DNA of 64,000 bases from Actimicrobium sp. CCC2.4 (GCF_034347385.1 NZ_CP133777.1:2728001-2792000), one strand, 5' to 3'. Shown: positions 18,447 through 27,737, numbered from the stretch's first letter. The notes: a model not told the origin generated them from the sequence alone. A program made the numbers and translations.

Positions 18447-19460
18447 ATGGATGCACTGCTACAGGATTGGCGCACCCGTGCGCTGCAAGTGGAACAGGAA
18501 GCCGGGCGTGCCGTCATCGGCCAGCCGGAGACTCTGCGACTGATCAACGTGGCGCTGTTTGCGCGCGGGCATGTGCTGCTCGAAGGCGATGTCGGGGTCG
18601 GCAAGACCACGGTACTGCGGGCTTTTTCGCGGGCCATTGGTGGTGCGTTCGAGCGCGTCGAAGGCACCGTCGACCTGATGCCGGGCGACCTGATTTATCA
18701 CACCTTCGTCGATGCCGAAGGCCGGCCGCGTATCGAGCCGGGCCCCCTGCTGCGGCAGGGCGAAGCGTTGACTACCTTCTTTTTCAATGAGATCAACCGC
18801 GCCCGTCCGCAAGTGCAATCGCTGCTGTTGCGGGCCATGGCGGAACGTTCGGTGTCGGCCTTCAACCGCGAATACCGCTTTCCGCACATGACGGTATTCG
18901 CCGACCGCAACCGCATCGAGCGCGAAGAAACCTTCGAGCTGGCCTCGGCGGCGCGCGACCGCTTCATGTTCGAGTTGCGCATGCTCACGCCGGTCGATCG
19001 CGAAGTACGCCGAGCGCTGGCGCTGGATCCCGCCTATCACGATGCCGACCTGCTGCTCGAGCAGGTTGCGCCGGCGATCCTGCCGTGGCAGGAACTCAAC
19101 CTGATCGCCGCGGCCATCCAAACCGGTGTCACGGCCAGCCCGGCACTGCAGGACTACGTGCTCGACCTCTGGCAGGCCACCCACACGCCACAGCAATTCG
19201 GCCTAGCCATCGATGGCGTCGACATGCAGCGACTGGTGCTGGCCGGTGCCAGCCCGCGTGGCATCAGCAGCCTGCTGCGGGCGGCACGGGTAGTGGCCTG
19301 GCTCGATGAACGCACGTACCTGATCCCCGAAGATATCGCCGCAGTCCTGCCTGCCGCGCTGGGGCACCGGATCTTTTTTACGCCGGTCTACGAGATCCGG
19401 CATGCCGCGATTGCCGATGCCTTCGTTGCGCAATTGATGGCGCGGATTGCTGCGCCATGA
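18447..19460 (+). CDS. mxaR: MxaR, MoxR-type AAA+ ATPase of methanol dehydrogenase maturation
   Basis: A 337-residue MoxR-family ATPase with Walker A GDVGVGKT (residues 47-54), Walker B-like TTFFFNEINRA and a sensor region around ARDRFMFELRM. In methylotrophs MoxR works with von Willebrand proteins to mature periplasmic methanol dehydrogenase. The ATG at 18447 is better placed after GGAAAG than the in-frame ATG at 18429. Its stop overlaps mxaS by four bases, starting a run of six coupled genes. A MoxR ATPase of an aerotolerance cluster is the alternative, but the order R-S-A-C-K-L and the xoxF gene downstream support mxaR. Confidence 0.88.
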   Translation: MDALLQDWRTRALQVEQEAGRAVIGQPETLRLINVALFARGHVLLEGDVGVGKTTVLRAFSRAIGGAFERVEGTVDLMPGDLIYHTFVDAEGRPRIEPGPLLRQGEALTTFFFNEINRARPQVQSLLLRAMAERSVSAFNREYRFPHMTVFADRNRIEREETFELASAARDRFMFELRMLTPVDREVRRALALDPAYHDADLLLEQVAPAILPWQELNLIAAAIQTGVTASPALQDYVLDLWQATHTPQQFGLAIDGVDMQRLVLAGASPRGISSLLRAARVVAWLDERTYLIPEDIAAVLPAALGHRIFFTPVYEIRHAAIADAFVAQLMARIAAP

Positions 19461-20341
19461 GCGCCGGCGCGCACGATCCGGCCCCGCCTGCAATCGACGA
19501 GATCACCTTCCATTACCGCGTCGATGGTCGCGCCGGCGGCCGTCGTCCGGGCGCGCACGCCGGTCGCACCGGCGGCACCGGTAATGTCTTCCTTGACCAT
19601 GCGCGGCTGTTCGACCATCCCGATCCGCGCCGGCTGGATTTGCGGGCCTCGCTGCGCGCCGGTGCCGGCGAATGGCTGGTGCGCACCTACCGGCAACGCG
19701 CTGCCATCACGCTGCTGGCGGTGGTCGACGTGTCGGCATCGATGGCTTGCGGAGCGCCGCGCAAGCGCGATGTCGCGGCTGATTTTGTCACGGCGATGGG
19801 CGACAGTGCATTCAGTGCCGGCGACACCGCAGGCCTGCTGGCCTTCGATGGCGAAACCCGTGACGACCTGTTCCAGCCGCCTCGACATAGCCGTGTAATC
19901 GGCCAAGCCATGGGCGCGCAACTGCGTGCCGCCCAGCCTGGCAGCACAGCGGGTTACGGCGCACTGGCAACGCTGCAGCCACTGGCCGGGCGCGAGGCAA
20001 TGGTGTTTCTGGTCTCTGATTTTCATTGGCCGTTGGAACAGGTTGCCGCAGCGCTGGACCTGCTGGGGCGGGCATGGGTGGTGCCGCTGGTGCTGTGGGG
20101 TGAGCAGGAAATGCAGCCACCGCCAGGGCAAAATTTTGTCCGATTGCGCGACGCCGAAAGTGGCCGCTTGCGCTCGCTCTGGCTAACGCCACGGCTGCGT
20201 CGCCAGTGGCAGGAACACCTGGCCGAACGCCGTCGCCAGCTTGACGCGGTGTTTGCCGCGCGCCAGATCCGCCCGCTGTACCTGAGCGGTCAATACGATC
20301 CGGCGCGGCTGTCGCAGTACTTCCTGGATGGCCAGCGATGA
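19457..20341 (+). CDS. mxaS: MxaS, DUF58/von Willebrand-like maturation protein
   Basis: A 294-residue DUF58 protein with a VWA-like metal site DVSASM at residues 91-96, in the segment AITLLAVVDVSASM. Proteins of this type are cytoplasmic partners of MoxR ATPases. There is no signal peptide or clear membrane helix. The start codon overlaps mxaR by ATGA and the stop overlaps mxaA in the same way, so expression is tightly coupled. A low-complexity Gly/Arg stretch (residues about 25-45) precedes the folded part. Function in metal or cofactor insertion is inferred from the family and position. Confidence 0.85.
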   Translation: MSAGAHDPAPPAIDEITFHYRVDGRAGGRRPGAHAGRTGGTGNVFLDHARLFDHPDPRRLDLRASLRAGAGEWLVRTYRQRAAITLLAVVDVSASMACGAPRKRDVAADFVTAMGDSAFSAGDTAGLLAFDGETRDDLFQPPRHSRVIGQAMGAQLRAAQPGSTAGYGALATLQPLAGREAMVFLVSDFHWPLEQVAAALDLLGRAWVVPLVLWGEQEMQPPPGQNFVRLRDAESGRLRSLWLTPRLRRQWQEHLAERRRQLDAVFAARQIRPLYLSGQYDPARLSQYFLDGQR

Positions 20342-21204
20342 GCCGGCTGCTGTTGATATTGCTGTTGTCGGCGAGCTGCCACGCTAGCGCGACGGTGCCA
20401 CTCGTGCGTGCCGAACTGTCGCGCAATTACGGCCTGGTCATCGGTGACCTGCTACAGCAGCGCATTGCGCTCGGCACGCCGGCGACGCCGCTGGTGCTGA
20501 GCGGATTGCCACCCGGCGGACGCATCGGTAACTCGCTGTGGCGACGCAGCGCGATGGTCGACATCGACGCCGCCGGTCAGCACTGGCTGCAACTGGATTA
20601 CCAGATCATCAATACGCCGCAAACGCTCACTGTTTGGAGCCTGCCCGCCCTGACGCTGACCGCTGGCACCGACAGGCTGGCCGTGGCAGGCATGCCGTTT
20701 TCGATTGCGCCGTTCACGCCATTGCAAGCGTTGAATGCCGTGGCGCTGCCGGCGCTACAACCGGACCAGGCACCGGCACCGGTGGCCCTGGCCCCGATCA
20801 CGCTGCGCATCCAACTGGCGGCAAGCGCTTTACTGGCGACGCTGCTGGTATGGGGCAGCATGGCCGGCTGGCGGTATCTGCGGCGTGGCCGGCATCTGCC
20901 CTTCGCGCGCGCCATGCGTGACTTGCAGGCGCTGCACACGCACGCCGACACGAGCGATCCGCTGGCGGCACAACGCCGGCTACACCATGCGCTCAACGAT
21001 GCTGCCGGTGAAGTCGTGCGCCCGGCGACCCTCGCCCGCCTGCTGGCAAGTTCGCCGTATCTGTTGTCCGAAAAAAAGGCATTGGCGGATTTTCTGGACC
21101 AGTCGCAAGCCGTGTTTTTCGGCAGCCGGCCGGTACCCGATGCGACCACCGTCACCGCACTGGCGCGCCGCCTGCGGCGGCTTGAACAGCGCCACGCCGC
21201 ATGA
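20338..21204 (+). CDS. mxaA: MxaA-like membrane-anchored periplasmic protein
   Basis: A 288-residue protein with a signal peptide (MSRLLLILLLSASCHASA), a periplasmic beta-rich domain to about residue 150, one transmembrane helix (LAASALLATLLVWGSMAGWRYL) and a cytoplasmic helical tail. This layout and its position between mxaS and mxaC match MxaA, needed for cofactor-metal incorporation into methanol dehydrogenase in methylotrophs. Four-base overlaps connect it to both neighbours. Sequence conservation of MxaA is low, so the call rests mostly on topology and gene order. Confidence 0.75.
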   Translation: MSRLLLILLLSASCHASATVPLVRAELSRNYGLVIGDLLQQRIALGTPATPLVLSGLPPGGRIGNSLWRRSAMVDIDAAGQHWLQLDYQIINTPQTLTVWSLPALTLTAGTDRLAVAGMPFSIAPFTPLQALNAVALPALQPDQAPAPVALAPITLRIQLAASALLATLLVWGSMAGWRYLRRGRHLPFARAMRDLQALHTHADTSDPLAAQRRLHHALNDAAGEVVRPATLARLLASSPYLLSEKKALADFLDQSQAVFFGSRPVPDATTVTALARRLRRLEQRHAA

Positions 21205-22217
21205 GCGGCCTCGCCTTGACGGAGCTGATCGTCGCGCAGCCGTGGTGGCTGTCGGGACTGCTACTGGCCGCCTTGCCGCTGTGCCGGCAGCGCGATGACG
21301 AACAGGTCTTCGGCTGGACCGGCTGGTTGCCACCGGATCCATTGGGATTGTGGCGCGCCCGCCTGGAAATCGCGCTCGGCATGCTGGCCATCGTGGCCAC
21401 CGTGCTCGGTCTGGCCGGCCTCGTCTCGCCCGCCACCACCATCGAAAAAACCGGCAGCGGCGCCGAGATCCTGGTGCTGCTCGACCGCAGTGCCAGCATG
21501 GATGCCGCCCTGCAAGAGAAGGGCGCAAAGACGCCGCTGACCGATAAATATGCCGAGCCCAAAAAGCGCAAGATTGCCCGCACCGCGCTGGCCGGGTTTG
21601 CCGCCGGCCGGCCGCACGATGCCATCGGCCTGATGATGTTCAGCGAAAACCAGTTTCAGGTGATGCCGTTCAACATGCGCCCCGACATGATCCAGGCTGC
21701 GATCCAGGCCGGTGGCGTCGGTTCGGGATTGGGCAATACCGATGTCGGTAGCGCGATGCTGGCGGCACTGCGCACTTTTGATGACCGGCCCGACAGCGGC
21801 AGCCGGATCATCATGCTGGTGTCGGATGGCGGCGCGCAGATTGCACCGGCGGTGCGGCTGCAGATCGCCGATGGTCTCAAGCGCAATCGCATCGCGCTGT
21901 ACTGGATCTATTTGCGCTCGTACAACCAGCCGGCGCTGGCCGATAGCGACAGCGCCGAATTCGATGGCGTGGTCGAGGTGGCGATGCACCGTTACTTCCG
22001 TTCCTTGTCGACACCGTATCGCGCTTTCGAAGCCGAGGACCAGGCCTCGATGCAGCGCGCCATCGAAGCCGTAGGCCGCCAGCAAATGCTGCCGATCACC
22101 TATCAGTTGCCAGTGCCGCAGGTCGACCGGGCCGCGCTGTGCTACCTGATCGCCGCCCTCGCCTGCGCGGTGTTATGGCTACTGCGACGCAGCACCCGCT
22201 CCGGAGTTCCGACATGA
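21201..22217 (+). CDS. mxaC: MxaC, membrane-anchored von Willebrand factor A protein
   Basis: A 338-residue VWA protein with N-terminal membrane helices (WWLSGLLLAALPL and LGMLAIVATVLGLAGLV), a metal-ion-dependent adhesion site DRSASM at residues 95-100, and a C-terminal helix (LCYLIAALACAVLWLL). It resembles BatA-type proteins and MxaC. In mxa clusters it is required for an active, metal-loaded methanol dehydrogenase. It overlaps mxaA by four bases upstream and mxaK by four bases downstream. The membrane-VWA-membrane arrangement suggests the VWA domain faces the periplasm. Confidence 0.85.
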   Translation: MSGLALTELIVAQPWWLSGLLLAALPLCRQRDDEQVFGWTGWLPPDPLGLWRARLEIALGMLAIVATVLGLAGLVSPATTIEKTGSGAEILVLLDRSASMDAALQEKGAKTPLTDKYAEPKKRKIARTALAGFAAGRPHDAIGLMMFSENQFQVMPFNMRPDMIQAAIQAGGVGSGLGNTDVGSAMLAALRTFDDRPDSGSRIIMLVSDGGAQIAPAVRLQIADGLKRNRIALYWIYLRSYNQPALADSDSAEFDGVVEVAMHRYFRSLSTPYRAFEAEDQASMQRAIEAVGRQQMLPITYQLPVPQVDRAALCYLIAALACAVLWLLRRSTRSGVPT

Positions 22218-22792
22218 AATCACGCACACTCCACATCACGGGCAGCGCGCTGGCCGGCGTCTTTCTGGTGGCCCTCGGGATGGCTCTGGCAGAGCGGCAT
22301 GCCGCACTGGCATTGAACCGCGATCTGCTTGCGCCACCTGCGATTGCTGCTGCCATCGAAGATCCACGTATCAGCGCCGCGCGCGGTGTGCGACTGGCCG
22401 GCACCGGCGACGCCGACGACGCCAGGCAGAACCTGCAGCTAGCCATGCAGTCCGGCGATGCACGGGTCAGCAATCAGGCACGCTTCAACCTTGGCAACCT
22501 GGCGCTGCGTCAGGCCATCGCCATGGGCAGCGACGACGAAAAACGCCCGGGCCTGCTGGCGCTGGCGAAGCAGCACTATCGCGAGGTCTTGCTCCGCGAG
22601 CCGCAACAGTGGGCCGCGCGCCATAACCTCGAACGGGCGCTCTGGCTGGCCCCGGAAGAAGCGATAGCGGCCACCGTCGACGGCATCAATACATCAAAAG
22701 AACTGGAAGGCTCGACGAACAACAACGACACGAACGATGGCAGGGAAGGCGCCGCCACGACCATGCAACCCGAAAGCGGGGGCCTGCCGTGA
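22214..22792 (+). CDS. mxaK: MxaK-like TPR-type membrane-anchored protein
   Basis: A 192-residue protein with an N-terminal signal anchor (ITGSALAGVFLVALGMALAE) followed by helical repeat-like sequence (ARFNLGNLALRQAIAMG, KQHYREVLLREPQQWAARHNLERALWLAPE) that looks like tetratricopeptide repeats, and a polar Asn/Thr-rich tail. The ATG at 22214 overlaps the mxaC stop as ATGA. Position between two VWA genes matches mxaK. It probably scaffolds MxaC and MxaL in the membrane; that is inference. Confidence 0.75.
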   Translation: MKSRTLHITGSALAGVFLVALGMALAERHAALALNRDLLAPPAIAAAIEDPRISAARGVRLAGTGDADDARQNLQLAMQSGDARVSNQARFNLGNLALRQAIAMGSDDEKRPGLLALAKQHYREVLLREPQQWAARHNLERALWLAPEEAIAATVDGINTSKELEGSTNNNDTNDGREGAATTMQPESGGLP

Positions 22793-23700
22793 AACTGCCC
22801 GCGCTACGACTTGCGTGGCGCGACCGGCTTCTGCTGGGCGCGGCCGTGCTGCTGGTCGTCGCCAGTGTCCTGCCGCCTATTCCACTGGCACGTACGGTGG
22901 TCAATCATCTGGTGGTGTTCGATATTACGCAGAGCATGTATGTGACCGACCAGCTGCGCGATGGTCGCGCCGTCAGCCGGCTTGACGCTGCCCGCGAGGC
23001 GCTGGTGCAGGCGCTGGCACAACTGCCTTGCGGATCGCAAATCGGGCTGGGGATTTTTTCCAGCCGGCGCACCTTGCTGTTGCTGGCACCGCTGGAAGTG
23101 TGCAGCAACCGGAGCGGGCTGACGCAAGCGGTCCGCCAGATCGATGCACGCATGGCATGGGAAGACGCCAGCGTCATCGCACGCGGCGTCACCAGCGCCA
23201 CCGATGTGGCCTTCGAATTGCCGCAACATCCATCGCTCATCTTCATGACCGATGGTCAGGAGTCGCCGCCGATGGCAAGCATTCCCGACTTCGACCGGCC
23301 CGAAGGACGCATCGCCGGCATGCTGGTAGGCGTAGGCGGCGACGTGGCGCAACCGATTCCGCGCCTCGACAGGCAGGCCCGACAGGTGGGCTGGTGGTCG
23401 GCCAGCGACGTGGTGCAGCGGCGAGGGGCGGTCAAGAGCCAGGAACATTTATCAGTGCTGCATGCCGGTTATTTGCAGGCATTGGCACAAGCCAGCGGCT
23501 TGCACTACGGGCGACTCGATAGCGACGCCGCGCTGCTGCGGATGCTGACCGATCAGCGCTTTGATCGCGCGCTGGTGGTGGCGACCGATGTGCGCTGGCT
23601 GCCCGCCGCGTTGGCGGCATTACTGCTGGCCGGCGGGTTCCTGCCCGCGCCGCGATGGATCGCGCGCTGGCGACTGCGCAGAAACCGGCACACCTTGTAG
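22789..23700 (+). CDS. mxaL: MxaL, second membrane-anchored von Willebrand factor A protein
   Basis: A 303-residue VWA protein with one N-terminal helix (LLLGAAVLLVVASVLPPIPLA), a MIDAS motif DITQSM starting at residue 45, and a C-terminal helix (LPAALAALLLAGGFLP). It begins with GTG at 22789, overlapping mxaK. MxaL works with MxaA, C and K in methanol dehydrogenase activation. It is the last of the six coupled genes; 102 bases later comes a small exported protein and then xoxF, with no mxaF or mxaI in the window. Confidence 0.85.
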   Translation: MKLPALRLAWRDRLLLGAAVLLVVASVLPPIPLARTVVNHLVVFDITQSMYVTDQLRDGRAVSRLDAAREALVQALAQLPCGSQIGLGIFSSRRTLLLLAPLEVCSNRSGLTQAVRQIDARMAWEDASVIARGVTSATDVAFELPQHPSLIFMTDGQESPPMASIPDFDRPEGRIAGMLVGVGGDVAQPIPRLDRQARQVGWWSASDVVQRRGAVKSQEHLSVLHAGYLQALAQASGLHYGRLDSDAALLRMLTDQRFDRALVVATDVRWLPAALAALLLAGGFLPAPRWIARWRLRRNRHTL

Positions 23701-23756
23701 CGCTGCTGTGTCAGTTACGGACGACCTGTCCGCAGTATTGCGGGCCGCATCGGCAG

Positions 23757-23772
23757 TGGCATTGATCTTGCG
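23757..23772 (+). promoter_or_regulatory. Sigma-54-type promoter before the small Cys-rich protein
   Basis: TGGCATTGATCTTGCG has a TGGCA -24 box and TTGC -12 box with the invariant GG-N10-GC spacing. It lies 30 bases before the ATG at 23803, so the transcript would have a very short leader. Confidence 0.5.
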
Positions 23773-23802
23773 AAGGAGATGTTTTCTGAACCGGAAAACA
23801 CC

Positions 23803-24159
23803 ATGACCTGTTTATCGCCACGCCTTGCTTCTTGCACCCTGCTCCTGCTGGTGATTGCTGCGCCGATGACGGCGCAGGCACACGATTTTCCGACCTCGTC
23901 GCGGGTCGAGTACGTGTTCGAATGCATGAAAAATCACGATAGCAAATACGAGTATCTGTACAAGTGCTCCTGCGCGATCGACACCATTGCGAAGCAGTTG
24001 CCGTTCGATGATTACGCCGAGCTGTCCACCGCAAAACGCCATCAGGGGCTGGGCGGCGAGCGCGGTGCCGAATTCCGTGACCCTACCCTCGTCAAGGAAA
24101 TGGTCAGGAAATACCGGCAGGTGGAACAGGTCGCGGCCGATGCCTGCTTCATCAAATAA
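23803..24159 (+). CDS. Small periplasmic Cys-rich protein of the methanol island
   Basis: A 118-residue protein with a signal peptide (CTLLLLVIAAPMTAQA) and a mature domain with four cysteines in ECMKNH, KCSCAID and DACFIK. It lacks CxxCH, so it is not a c-type cytochrome. I do not recognise a named family, though small proteins of this kind occur beside mxa/xox genes. The ATG at 23803 follows GGAAAACACC; another in-frame ATG at 23779 touches an AAGGAG with no spacer. Placed between mxaL and xoxF, it may help maturation or electron transfer of the dehydrogenase. Inference only. Confidence 0.7.
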   Translation: MTCLSPRLASCTLLLLVIAAPMTAQAHDFPTSSRVEYVFECMKNHDSKYEYLYKCSCAIDTIAKQLPFDDYAELSTAKRHQGLGGERGAEFRDPTLVKEMVRKYRQVEQVAADACFIK

Positions 24160-24226
24160 GGTGTGCAGCAGGCCAGCGCTTGCTGTCTGGCATTGCCCGC
24201 CATCGCGGAACACATCGCCCTGCCCT

Positions 24227-24303
24227 TGTTCAGCAAACAGCACACCTGCCAACCGTCGCGACCAATGCGCTGCCCGCCATCGCCAACTGGCATGGTAAGT
24301 GCT
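24227..24303 (+). promoter_or_regulatory. xoxF upstream region with sigma-54-type promoter and TGTT-N5-AACA palindrome
   Basis: TGGCATGGTAAGTGCT at 24288-24303 keeps the GG-N10-GC spacing and a good -24 box; the -12 box is GTGC rather than TTGC. About 50 bases upstream, at 24227-24239, TGTTCAGCAAACA is a perfect inverted repeat that could be an activator site. The xoxF leader from there would be roughly 110 bases. Confidence 0.5.
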
Positions 24304-24423
24304 GAAGCTTGCAGACGACACCTTGTCGATTACGGAAATCTTTGGAGAGTTTTCCGCACATTCAGAAAGGCATACCGCATCACCGCAGCACGACGGTCAT
24401 CACAATAATTCATGGAGGTAGAC

Positions 24424-26253
24424 ATGTCTTCGAAGGTAATCCTGAAACACCTGCTGGTCATCGCAGGCACCCTGGCAGTGAGCAATTCTGCACTCGCCGA
24501 CGAACAACTCAACAAGGCCATGGCCAGTCCGAAAAACTGGGCGACCCAAGCCGGCGACAACGCCAACCGTCGTTACAGCGAGCTCAACCAGATCACCAGT
24601 GCCAACGTCAAGGAGTTGCAAGTGGCGTGGACGTTTTCGACCGGCGTGTTGCGCGGGCATGAAGGCGGACCGCTGGTCATCGGCGACACTATGTATGTCC
24701 ACAGCCCATTCCCGAACAAGGTGTATGCGATCAACCTCGAAGACCAGAGCATGCGCTGGAAATACGAGCCGCGGCAGGACGCCGGGGTGATTCCGGTCAT
24801 GTGCTGTGACACCGTCAATCGCGGCGTGGCGTATGGCGATGGCAAGATCATCCTGCAACAGGCCGACACCACGATGGTGGCGCTTGATGCAAAGACCGGC
24901 AAGGAAGTCTGGAAGGTCAAGGTCGGCAATCCGAAGGTCGGCGAATCCAATACCAATGCACCGCACATCTTCAAGAACATGGTCATCACCGGCATTAGCG
25001 GCGGCGAGTTCGGCGTGCGCGGCCGGCTCACCGCGCATGACCTGAAGACCGGCAAGCAACTGTGGAAAGCCTATAGCGTCGGACCTGACGCCGACATGCT
25101 GATGGATCCGGCCAAGACCATGACCTGGACCAACGGCAAGATGGCACCGGTAGGCAAGGATTCCTCGCTCAAGACCTGGTCCGGCGATCAATGGAAAATC
25201 GGCGGCGGCACGACCTGGGGCTGGTACAGCTACGACGCGGCCACCAATCTGCTGTACTACGGCACCGGCAATCCGTCGACCTGGAATCCCTCGCAGCGAC
25301 CCGGCGACAACAAGTGGGCGATGACGATTTTTGCGCGCGACCTCGATACCGGCAAAGCCAAGTGGGTCTATCAAATGACACCGCATGACGAATGGGATTA
25401 TGACGGCGTTAATGAAATGATCCTGGCCGACATCAAGGTCGCCGGCAAGCCACGCAAGACGCTGGTGCATCTGGACCGTAACGGCTTCGGCTACACGCTG
25501 GACCGCGTCACCGGCGAATTGCTGGTCGCCGAAAAGTTTGATCCCAAGGTCAACTGGGCCACCCACATCGACATGAAAACCGGCCGTCCCGCCGTCGTCG
25601 CCAAGTACAGCACCAGCCAGGGCGGTGAAGACGTCAACATCAAGGGTATCTGTCCGGCTGCACTGGGCAGCAAGGATCAGCAGCCTGCCGCGTTCTCGCC
25701 GAAGACCGGATTGTTCTACGTGCCGACCAACCATGTCTGCATGGACTATGAACCGTACAAGGTCGACTTCACTGCCGGCCAGCCGTATGTGGGTGCCACC
25801 GTCTCGATGTATCCGACGCCCGATAGCCATGGCGGCATGGGTAATTTCATTGCCTGGGATGCCGGTACCGGAAAAATTGTCTGGTCAAAGCCGGAGAAAT
25901 TTTCGGTCTGGAGCGGCGCACTGGCCACTGCCGGTGACGTGAATTTCTACGGCACGCTGGAAGGCTTCATCAAGGCCGTCGATAACAATGGCAAGGAACT
26001 GTGGAAGTTCAAGACGCCATCCGGCATCGTCGGCAACGTCAACACCTGGGAATACAAGGGCAAGCAGTACATCGGCGTACTGTCGGGTATCGGTGGCTGG
26101 GCAGGGATCGGCATGGCAGCCGGTCTGACCAAACCCAACGAAGGCCTGGGTGCCGTCGGCGGCTACAAGGAACTGTCGAATTACACCGAGCTCGGTGGTG
26201 TCCTGACCGTGTTTGCCATCCCCGGCAATGTCACGGTGGCGTCGGCAAAGTAG
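24424..26253 (+). CDS. xoxF: XoxF, lanthanide-dependent PQQ methanol dehydrogenase
   Basis: A 609-residue quinoprotein with a signal peptide (residues 1-23, ending NSALA). It oxidises methanol to formaldehyde in the periplasm. Hallmarks: adjacent Cys127-Cys128 (VMCCDTV), the metal and active-site residues Glu195 (SGGEFG), Asn283 (GTGNP) and Asp325, and above all EWDYDGVN: Asp327, two after the catalytic Asp, replaces the Ala of the calcium enzyme MxaF and marks lanthanide use. Tryptophan-docking motifs recur through the propeller. The ATG at 24424 follows GGAGGTAGAC. Downstream come its cytochrome and XoxJ; upstream the mxa maturation genes. Confidence 0.95.
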   Translation: MSSKVILKHLLVIAGTLAVSNSALADEQLNKAMASPKNWATQAGDNANRRYSELNQITSANVKELQVAWTFSTGVLRGHEGGPLVIGDTMYVHSPFPNKVYAINLEDQSMRWKYEPRQDAGVIPVMCCDTVNRGVAYGDGKIILQQADTTMVALDAKTGKEVWKVKVGNPKVGESNTNAPHIFKNMVITGISGGEFGVRGRLTAHDLKTGKQLWKAYSVGPDADMLMDPAKTMTWTNGKMAPVGKDSSLKTWSGDQWKIGGGTTWGWYSYDAATNLLYYGTGNPSTWNPSQRPGDNKWAMTIFARDLDTGKAKWVYQMTPHDEWDYDGVNEMILADIKVAGKPRKTLVHLDRNGFGYTLDRVTGELLVAEKFDPKVNWATHIDMKTGRPAVVAKYSTSQGGEDVNIKGICPAALGSKDQQPAAFSPKTGLFYVPTNHVCMDYEPYKVDFTAGQPYVGATVSMYPTPDSHGGMGNFIAWDAGTGKIVWSKPEKFSVWSGALATAGDVNFYGTLEGFIKAVDNNGKELWKFKTPSGIVGNVNTWEYKGKQYIGVLSGIGGWAGIGMAAGLTKPNEGLGAVGGYKELSNYTELGGVLTVFAIPGNVTVASAK

Positions 26254-26275
26254 TCCGTCGTTGTTCATCGCCACA

Positions 26276-26310
26276 ACGCCGGCCGGATCGATCCTGATCC
26301 GGTCCGGCGT
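26276..26310 (+). other. Strong stem-loop between xoxF and xoxG
   Basis: Arms ACGCCGGCCGGATC (26276-26289) and GATCCGGTCCGGCGT (26296-26310) pair with a single bulge. No U-run follows, so it is more likely an mRNA-stabilising or attenuating hairpin that lets xoxF be expressed above xoxG than a full terminator. Confidence 0.6.
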
Positions 26311-26330
26311 GTCACTTTCAAGGAGAATTC

Positions 26331-26768
26331 ATGGCCCTGCCCATCACACTACGAAGCACACTATTGACGGCTGGCCTGGCTCTTACCGTTTTCTGTCACC
26401 AGAATGCGCTGGGCACAACGACTGCGCCCGACAAGGCCGCAAGCACCAAACTCTATACCGTTGTCGACAAGAACAAGGTCGACCCGAACACCCTGATCGG
26501 CTGGAAAGTCTGGCGCGCCCAATCCTGCAGCCGCTGCCACGGCGCCGCCCAGGAAGGACTGGTCGGACCATCGCTGATCGACAGCATGAAGGTGCTGACC
26601 AAAGAGCAGTTCGTGACGACACTGAAAAAAGGCCGCATTGAAAAAGGCATGCCCAATTTCGGTGGCGTGCCTTTTGTGGCCGACCATCTCGATGAGCTGT
26701 ACGCGTATCTGAAGGGACGTTCCGAAGGCGATATTGCTGCCGGTCGCCTCCAGGTCATCGTGAAATAA
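26331..26768 (+). CDS. xoxG: XoxG-type cytochrome c, electron acceptor of XoxF
   Basis: A 145-residue exported monohaem c-type cytochrome with signal peptide (TLLTAGLALTVFCHQNALG), haem motif CSRCH and probable axial Met in KGMPNFGGV. It takes electrons from reduced PQQ of XoxF and passes them to the oxidase chain. The start follows AAGGAGAATTC. It is separated from xoxF by a strong hairpin and followed closely by xoxJ, the standard xoxFGJ order. Confidence 0.9.
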   Translation: MALPITLRSTLLTAGLALTVFCHQNALGTTTAPDKAASTKLYTVVDKNKVDPNTLIGWKVWRAQSCSRCHGAAQEGLVGPSLIDSMKVLTKEQFVTTLKKGRIEKGMPNFGGVPFVADHLDELYAYLKGRSEGDIAAGRLQVIVK

Positions 26769-26834
26769 ACCAGGCCGACGCCGGTGACCGCATCACTGAA
26801 GTGAGTCTTAATTTCTGCATAAAGGAGTCGCCCC

Positions 26835-27737
26835 ATGGTCCCAGTTACCCGCCCTAGAAACGTGCCGCTCCGCCGCATGGCCATCAGCCTGTGTGCCGGC
26901 TTGCTGGCACTGTCGGCACCCGCGAAGGCACAGGATGGCGCAAGTGCACAAAAAATACTGCGGGTCTGCCAGGACCCCAACAATTTGCCGATGTCGGACC
27001 GGCAGGATCGCGGCTATGAAAACAAGATCGCCGAGCTGTTTGCCGGCAAGCTCGGCTGGAAGCTCGAACATAGCTGGTACCCGCAGCGCATGGGCTTTAT
27101 CCGCAATAGCCTGAAAGCAAAGATTGATGGTACCGACACCTTCAAGTGCGACGTCGTCACCGGCGTGTCGACCGATTTCGAAATGGGACTGGTGACGCAA
27201 CCCTACCTGGCATCGACCTATGCGATGGCCTTTATCAAAGGCAAGGGACTCGATGCCATCAAGACGCCCGCTGACTTGCTGGCGCTGCCAAGAGCGGTCC
27301 GTGACAAGCTGAAGATCGGTATTTTTGCGCGCTCTCCTGCCTCGGACTGGTTGCTGAAAAACGGCCTGATCGCGCAGATGGTGTCGTACTCGCCGCAGAC
27401 CGGCGATCCGGATCAATACCCGGGCCAGCTGATTGACCGCGACCTCGCCAACGGCACCGTCGATGTGGCCATTGCATGGGGGCCTATCGTCGGGTATTTC
27501 GCCAGACAGGCCACGGGCGCGCCTATTACGGTCGTGCCCTTCAAGCCGAGTGAGGACGGCATCCGCTACGGCTTCAGTATTGCGATGGGCGTGCGTTACG
27601 GCGATAACAAGCTGCGCGACCAGCTCAATGCCTTGATCGCCTCCAGCCAGCCCGAGATCGCCCAAATTTTCAGGGACTACGGCGTACCGGTGACTGCACT
27701 GCCCGCACCGATAGCGGTAGTAGCGGCCCCCTCCTGA
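26835..27737 (+). CDS. xoxJ: XoxJ, periplasmic solute-binding-like protein of the methanol dehydrogenase system
   Basis: A 300-residue protein of the family-3 solute-binding fold with a signal peptide ending near SAPAKAQ. The mature start ILRVCQDPNNLPMSDRQDRGYENKIAELFAGKLGWKLEHSWYPQRMGF is the signature of MxaJ/XoxJ. Members are thought to activate or chaperone the dehydrogenase rather than import nutrients, and no permease gene is nearby. Start at 26835 follows AAAGGAG. The N-terminus contains several arginines before the hydrophobic core. Confidence 0.92.
   Translation: MVPVTRPRNVPLRRMAISLCAGLLALSAPAKAQDGASAQKILRVCQDPNNLPMSDRQDRGYENKIAELFAGKLGWKLEHSWYPQRMGFIRNSLKAKIDGTDTFKCDVVTGVSTDFEMGLVTQPYLASTYAMAFIKGKGLDAIKTPADLLALPRAVRDKLKIGIFARSPASDWLLKNGLIAQMVSYSPQTGDPDQYPGQLIDRDLANGTVDVAIAWGPIVGYFARQATGAPITVVPFKPSEDGIRYGFSIAMGVRYGDNKLRDQLNALIASSQPEIAQIFRDYGVPVTALPAPIAVVAAPS

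Noticed and set aside
18447-23700. Bat aerotolerance operon
   Set aside because: MoxR, DUF58 and two VWA proteins also occur there, but the exact R-S-A-C-K-L order and the adjoining xoxF favour mxa.
24424-26253. MxaF (calcium methanol dehydrogenase) or ethanol-type ExaA
   Set aside because: The DYD motif (Asp325, Asp327) and the following xoxG/xoxJ indicate XoxF; no mxaI small subunit is present.
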